This document shows, piece by piece, positions 6,422-10,034 of a stretch of 10,034 nt of DNA (positions are counted from its first letter, which is position 1; each line of letters opens with the position of its first letter). A program made the translations under genes and the position numbers. Origin of the DNA: Pelagophyceae sp. CCMP2097 (lineage: Eukaryota > Sar > Pelagophyceae); contig MU657268.1 of NCBI GenBank assembly GCA_026770575.1, positions 4,938-14,971 on the forward strand, in the 5' to 3' direction. The notes under the pieces were generated by a model. The model saw only the letters and a program-made list of their open reading frames with translations, had not been told where the DNA came from and did not search any database.

Positions 6422-7278
6422 ATGGCGCCGCGCCTGTTGGGAATCGTGCTGGCGTGGTCCTTTGTGGTGCGTGCGAAAAACATCTGGACTGCGGCCGCTC
6501 TTGCGGAAAATATGGACGGGGGCGTGGTCGTCCAAGTAGGGCTCGGATTGTGCCTTCGGACGGTCGAATCTCTAGGTTCCGGCTTCGCGGACCCGCGCCT
6601 GATCGGTGTGCTCGCTGATCCCCGCGGTAAGGGTGACGTTTTTCGAAGTGAGTCGCGTTTGGATCTCAACATGTCTCGTTTGCACTACATGGAGAGGTAG
6701 CGCCTTTGTTTGAACGCGAAAAACGCCACCCTTGACGTGGGGATCCACTTAGACCCGTAGGCTCGAGCTGCTGGCGAAGTTTTAGCTCCGACTCGTCGGA
6801 GTTCGCCGGCCGGCCCATAGGCGATCAAGATGCGGCGCGTGCCGTCGACTCGCTCAGCGGGCACCACGGCCGGCTTTTGTGCTGGTTGCGGCCAAGCTCT
6901 GGCGCAGACGAGCACTGGTGACGGCCAGTCGGGACGTGGGAAGCTTCCGAGTCGCCGCCGTTTTCAAAGTTTAAAAGGCACCCCGACGTCACCGTCGTCG
7001 GAGGCGACTTTGGGATCAAGAACGGATTCCGGAAGGGTGGCTTCTGGTTTTACGTCGGCGGCGCACCGGCGGACTTAGTCTACTCGAGCCCGGACTTCCC
7101 GACGGACGGCAGCGTCGACATCGAGGCGCCTCTGAACGTCGCGCGGTCATCGCTTCGCCTGTCGAGTCGCGTGAAGAAGCTTCGCTCATCGCACGGTGCG
7201 CGCATCGTAAAAGCGCATCCCGACAATTCCTTCGACCTCAGGCTCGGCTCGGCGGCGCTGCGGCGAGCAAGGTCTTAG
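6422..7278 (+). pseudogene. Unrecognised gene, possible signal peptide, spliced and/or broken by an in-frame TGA
   Basis: ATG at 6422 begins MAPRLLGIVLAWSFVVRA, a plausible signal peptide or anchor. The frame continues through FADPRLIGVLADPRG and ESRLDLNMSRLHYME to TAG at 6698-6700. A GT-AG intron 6697-6785 (GTAGCG...TTTTAG) or 6627-6760 (GTAAGG...CCGTAG) joins in phase to a frame reading SSDSSEFAGRPIGDQDAARA, and later KRHPDVTVVGGDFGIKNGFR, KGGFWFYVGGAPADLVYSSP and DNSFDLRLGSAALRRARS to TAG 7276-7278. One TGA at 6919-6921 interrupts this frame. An in-phase 90-nt intron (6839-6928, GTGCCG...GGCCAG) would remove it; otherwise the gene is broken there. GDQDA plus a later conserved-looking aromatic block faintly recalls nucleotide-sugar glycosyltransferases, but I do not claim that family. 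The 3' exon is clearly coding-like; the 5' part less so. Confidence 0.5.
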
Positions 7279-7662
7279 ACGCTCCGGTTCCGCACCAGTA
7301 GTTCTTTTTACACACACACACACGAGGACGTCCTTTCTTTGAACACATTTTCAGGTCCGGTAATGAACAATTTAATCGGCCTGTAGCGGTCGTCCGGATT
7401 TCCCTCAATAACATTCCTGGTATAAGGGATTATTCCTAGACAGCTTCACTTTTTTCAGGCCAGCCCCACGGGTGGATTTTAAGCAAGCAAGCTACTTTTC
7501 AAGCTGACCTCGCACTTTGCATAACGTCGCCTAAAACGCTTTAACGAGCAAGAACCAAGCCGACTGTGCTATGCGCATCTCCTGCTGACGCCGATGCGCC
7601 CAGCGCGCTCAGATCCTTCAGACTCGATGATGGAATAAGACAAGTTCACTTTTTTCAAGCTA
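7279..7662. other. Intergenic spacer with an (AC)7 microsatellite
   Basis: (AC)7 lies at 7310-7323. Variants of cttttttcaggc / cttttcaagct recur near 7450, 7495 and 7650. No gene seen. Confidence 0.6.
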
Positions 7663-8205
7663 TCAACGGTAGTCTTAACTTCGCCCGTTCTTAACTTCGC
7701 CCCTTCATGGTTTTATGAAACTATGGGAAGGAGGTCCCGCAAAAGGTGGTGGAGATATGCGCTAGAACCGCGGTCGAAATGTATGATGGGATCGTGCAAT
7801 CAGATCTTGAATCTGACGACGCGCGCCGGAGCGCGGCGCATTTCAAAAAGATTTTTCGGGCGAAGAAAACTTTTCGGGCGAAGACAAACGGGATTTTTCT
7901 CAATAATTACTTTTCGATGCCCATATTTGACCTTGAAATGCCATTAAATACCATTGAAATACCTCAATAATACCTAAAAGCATGATTTTACCGGGGCGAA
8001 GTTAAGAACATACCAAAATATACCAACATTTGGACCTTTGGTGTGCAGCCAAATGGACGATTATGAACCACAGGTTGATGCATGATGTCAATTCGATGGA
8101 TAGCTTGAAGCTAACCCAATCAGTTCAACATTAGGAGGGCTGTGGACCGCGCTACTCAAAAATCACCATATCAGATTTTTGGGGCGAAGTTAAGACTGCC
8201 GTGGA
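7663..8205. mobile_element. MITE-like element, 543 bp, TA target duplication (Tc1/mariner type)
   Basis: Left end TCAACGGTAGTCTTAACTTC (7663 on, 24-bp match to 7686) and right end 8182-8205 are inverted repeats with 22 of 24 matches. TA flanks both sides (7661-7662 and 8206-8207), the target duplication typical of Tc1/mariner elements. Just inside lies a second, perfect 17-bp inverted pair: GTTCTTAACTTCGCCCC at 7687-7703 and its complement at 7993-8009. The core motif CTTAACTTCGCC therefore occurs twice at each side. The interior is AT-rich with a tandem 18-bp repeat (7853-7888, ttttcgggcgaaga). A 74-codon frame at 7746-7970 shows no transposase motif, so the element is non-autonomous. Confidence 0.72.
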
Positions 8206-8207
8206 TA

Positions 8208-8777
8208 CAAGTTGGTTCGCCCATAAAACTGATTTTGCATTGCGCACTTTTTTGACAAAACTATTGCGGCCTTCGACTTGAGCTTCCGGCGGCCGCGCAA
8301 GCACCCCCAGGAAAAGTCCGCCGTACCGCTACTTCCACGATTGACCATCTCTTGCAAAAGTTACAGCGATTTTAGTTGTACGTAGCTATAAACACACACC
8401 ACATTTTCCTCAAATAGAGAGAAGAAACGCCCTTTTTTTGAAAAATACCGGTCAACTGGAGCTTTTTAAGAACCTTCCGGCGGAATTTAGGCTAGGTATT
8501 CCAGAGATTGCTCGACGTAGCCGTCTTCGCAACGGCCGTACGCGCCCATCGGCGGCGAATGAACAAAAATCGGAGGTGTCCTTGTGGTGGAAACGGTCGT
8601 CGCCAAAGTCGCCAATTCAATTTTATCGGCCCATATAAGACAAAGCAAAGTTCATGCACCAGCGCTGGAAGCGTCGCGGCGCCCCCGCGCGATCCCAGTA
8701 ACTATACCTCCAAAGACCTTTTCAATTTTCCGCAAAAAATCAGAGCCTTCTTGGGCGAACCATCTTGTAGAGTCACA
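8208..8777. other. Stretch between the MITE and the right inverted-repeat arm; no gene supported
   Basis: Plus-strand frames (8438-8638, 8508-8852) contain short protein-like stretches such as RRRMNKNRRCPCGGNGRRQS but no recognisable domain, and the longest runs into the repeat arm. TATA-like tataaacacac occurs near 8387. Confidence 0.35.
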
Positions 8778-9224
8778 TGGGCTAAAGTTTCTGCCTTTAG
8801 GGAATCCGTTAGGCTTCGGGTGCTCAATAAAATGGATTTGTTTGTTGATTGACAGCCTCGGCTTAGTGGCTTTCCGACTTTTTTGGTGTTTTTTTTGTGC
8901 GTCCGCCGCTTTTTGCGCGACACGGACCCCTCCGATGCCCGACCCGAGAGGCGGTAATGGCCAGGATGTAGGTGGACTCGGTTTATCGCCTCTCAGGTCG
9001 GGCATCGTCCCCTCAACAGCCAGGCTCTGAAGAGCTCAAAACAGGGCAGACAGTCGCGAGGGAGTTGTTTCTCGCGACTCCGGGGCGCGCGCACCAAACT
9101 CTTTGCTGCGGCGCGTCGAGCCCGAGGTGGTTCATGAGCGCGCGCAGTGGCGCCTCGACCGAGCGCCCACAGCGCCCGCCAGCCGCGCCAAAGGGAATCC
9201 CAGGGGTCAACTGCCTTAAAGGCG
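8778..9224 (-). repeat. Right arm of the 447-bp inverted repeat
   Basis: Reverse complement of 5546-5992 with 11 mismatches. Outer end ctgccttaaaggcg is followed by unrelated DNA (tttatccggctc). No matching target duplication is seen at the outer edges of the two arms. Confidence 0.92.
8934..9006. repeat. Hairpin inside the right arm
   Basis: gatgcccgacccgagaggcg at 8934-8953 pairs with cgcctctcaggtcgggcatc at 8987-9006. It equals the left-arm hairpin in inverted orientation, including its single mispair. Confidence 0.85.
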
Positions 9225-9437
9225 TTTATCCGGCTCCAGGGGCCCGGTTCTTAATCTGACCGGCGTTTTTTAAAGAACCGATGGTCGGTCCGGACTCTGC
9301 ATATGCTAAATTTCTCACAGAGCCCCCCCGCGGACGCCATGATTTGGGGGGTGGGTGGAGGGGACCCAGACGCGCCCCCTGGCAGCGTCAAAACCGCAAA
9401 CAACGGCGTCGCCGGGCCGCTGATTTTTTTTTCGCTA
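9225..9437. other. Spacer with a short hairpin, no gene supported
   Basis: CGGTTCTT at 9245-9252 pairs with AAGAACCG at 9273-9280. A run of Gs (about 9345-9361) and GC-rich DNA follow. A minus-strand frame (9487-9251) has no recognisable domain. Confidence 0.45.
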
Positions 9438-9440
9438 ACT

Positions 9441-9622
9441 GGACGACCCAGCCACTTTCCCGATTTGCACCACACGGGAAAACCCACTTTCGGTTTCGCT
9501 GTTCCATTTCTGTGGGCGGGAAATAAATAAGTACTGGGGACGACCCAGCCACTTTCCCGATTTGCACCACACGGGAAAACCCACTTTCGGTTTCGCTGTT
9601 CCGTTTCTGTGGGCGGGAAATA
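9441..9622. repeat. Tandem repeat, two 85-bp copies, 97-bp period
   Basis: 9441-9525 and 9538-9622 are identical except ccatttc versus ccgtttc. Each copy starts with the terminal sequence of the adjoining MITE-like element (ggacgacccagcc), so the element's left end is duplicated. Confidence 0.92.
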
Positions 9623-9684
9623 TTTTAAAATTTATGGACTTTTCAATATTTCCAAAACGCCACTCAATAATTTAAATCCAGCAA

Positions 9685-9744
9685 TTTCGTGTGAAAATCA
9701 AGAGATTTGACTCTAATTCATGTGAAAATCAAGGTTATTGGCTC
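9685..9744. repeat. Direct repeat inside the second MITE-like element (31-bp period)
   Basis: tgtgaaaatcaag occurs at 9690-9702 and 9721-9733, with flanking similarity from 9685 and to 9744. Confidence 0.75.
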
Positions 9745-9765
9745 CATTTCAGCTGAAATGGAGCC
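9740..9765. repeat. Perfect 26-bp palindrome
   Basis: GGCTCCATTTCAG followed directly by its exact reverse complement, with no loop. It lies about 20 bp right of the centre of the 9534-9930 element. Confidence 0.9.
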
Positions 9766-9894
9766 CAGAATCCACAATTTTCGGCGGGAAGTCGGAACTT
9801 TTGGTGTGAACAAACTGCGAGGGGTTAAGAGTGAGATTTTCGTACTTTTTGATTTTCCCGCTTTTGTTTTCGTTCTTCCGATTTTTGGCCGGGG

Positions 9895-10034
9895 TTAATG
9901 GACTTTTTGGAAAGTGGCTGATTCGTCCAGTAGCCGGTTCTTAAATTGACGTTTACTCTGCTTTTCAAGCTCCTCTTTCAACATGTCTTTTGTCGCTTCA
10001 ACGTGAGCGCGAAGCGGCGTCAAGGGCGCCTTCC
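9895..10034 (-). CDS. C-terminal coiled-coil fragment, 3' end supplied by a MITE (5' partial)
   Basis: The minus-strand frame from 10032 to TAA at 9897-9895 encodes 45 residues: KAPLTPLRAHVEATKDMLKE, then ELEKQSKRQFKNR, then LLDESATFQKVH. The first part is a charged amphipathic helix typical of coiled coils. The start lies outside the window. The last 12 residues and the stop fall within the inverted repeat and interior of the MITE-like element, so the original C-terminus has probably been replaced or the gene truncated. Alternatively an intron donor near 9940 skips the element. No family recognised. Confidence 0.45.
   Translation of the reverse strand, partial: KAPLTPLRAHVEATKDMLKEELEKQSKRQFKNRLLDESATFQKVH

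Larger units (their letters stand above)
9534..9930. mobile_element. Second MITE-like element, about 397 bp, TA-flanked
   Basis: The right end reads GGAAAGTGGCTGATTCGTCC then AG, and is the reverse complement of the left end: the copy at 9534 has two extra Gs, the copy at 9438-9460 matches 21 of 23 bases. TA flanks 9534-9930 on both sides (9532-9533, 9931-9932). The interior is AT-rich, non-coding, and has a perfect palindrome near its centre. If the outer copy at 9438 is the true end, the element is about 494 bp but the flanks are then not symmetric TA. Confidence 0.6.

Noticed and set aside
6919..6921. Selenocysteine codon
   Set aside because: TGA is in frame and some algae are rich in selenoproteins, but no SECIS-like structure was evident downstream and an intron explains it.
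6922..7278. Endonuclease/exonuclease/phosphatase domain suggested by VVGGDFGIK
   Set aside because: The GDFN-type motif lacks the Asn, and no SDH or other catalytic motif follows.
9441..9622. CRISPR-like repeat
   Set aside because: Only two 85-bp copies, tandem and near-identical with a 12-bp gap; eukaryotic context; part of a MITE end.

Overview
The window looks like nuclear DNA of a eukaryotic alga, probably a stramenopile and possibly pelagophyte-like. The grounds are GC-rich exons split by very short introns (54 to about 180 nt), a proline-threonine 'PTxxPT' linker, tandem 'WHKxGNPxKxCAW' cysteine modules, and long AT-rich non-coding stretches full of small inverted-repeat elements. There is no bacterial gene packing, no rRNA, no tRNA I could support and no CRISPR array. 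The lineage call is inferred from protein style, not from a marker gene.

Region 1 (2-2478, + strand) is the best-supported gene: a large, probably secreted repeat protein that enters from the left edge. It has the end of one ~250-residue Cys-containing domain, a PT-rich linker, a second full copy of the domain, and two short cysteine modules at the C-terminus. The simple open frame hides its real end. Reading through six short introns joins the modules into one frame ending at a TAG at 2476-2478. The two introns that follow the large domains appear to use GC donors.

Region 2 (2479-5545) holds gene pieces and intergenic DNA: an orphan C-terminal coding segment (2741-2905, +), a frameshifted small membrane-protein gene on the minus strand (3800-3131) with a polyadenylation signal just past its stop, weak minus-strand frames at 4187-4423 and 4667-5107, and several hairpins and short tandem repeats.

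Region 3 (5546-9224) is bounded by a pair of 447-bp inverted repeats (11 mismatches, same length, each with its own internal 20-bp-arm hairpin). The 2785-bp segment between them holds a broken or intron-containing gene of unknown function (6422-7278, +) with a possible signal peptide, and a 543-bp TA-flanked element (7663-8205) that looks like a Tc1/mariner-type MITE with doubled terminal motifs.

Region 4 (9225-10034) has a second TA-flanked MITE-like element (about 9534-9930). Its left end is duplicated in tandem (97-bp period) and it has a perfect 26-bp palindrome near its centre. A minus-strand coiled-coil coding segment entering from the right edge runs into this element and takes its last residues and stop codon from it.

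The genes do not form a pathway. The window reads as one intact repeat-protein gene followed by a repeat-dense zone with gene remnants.
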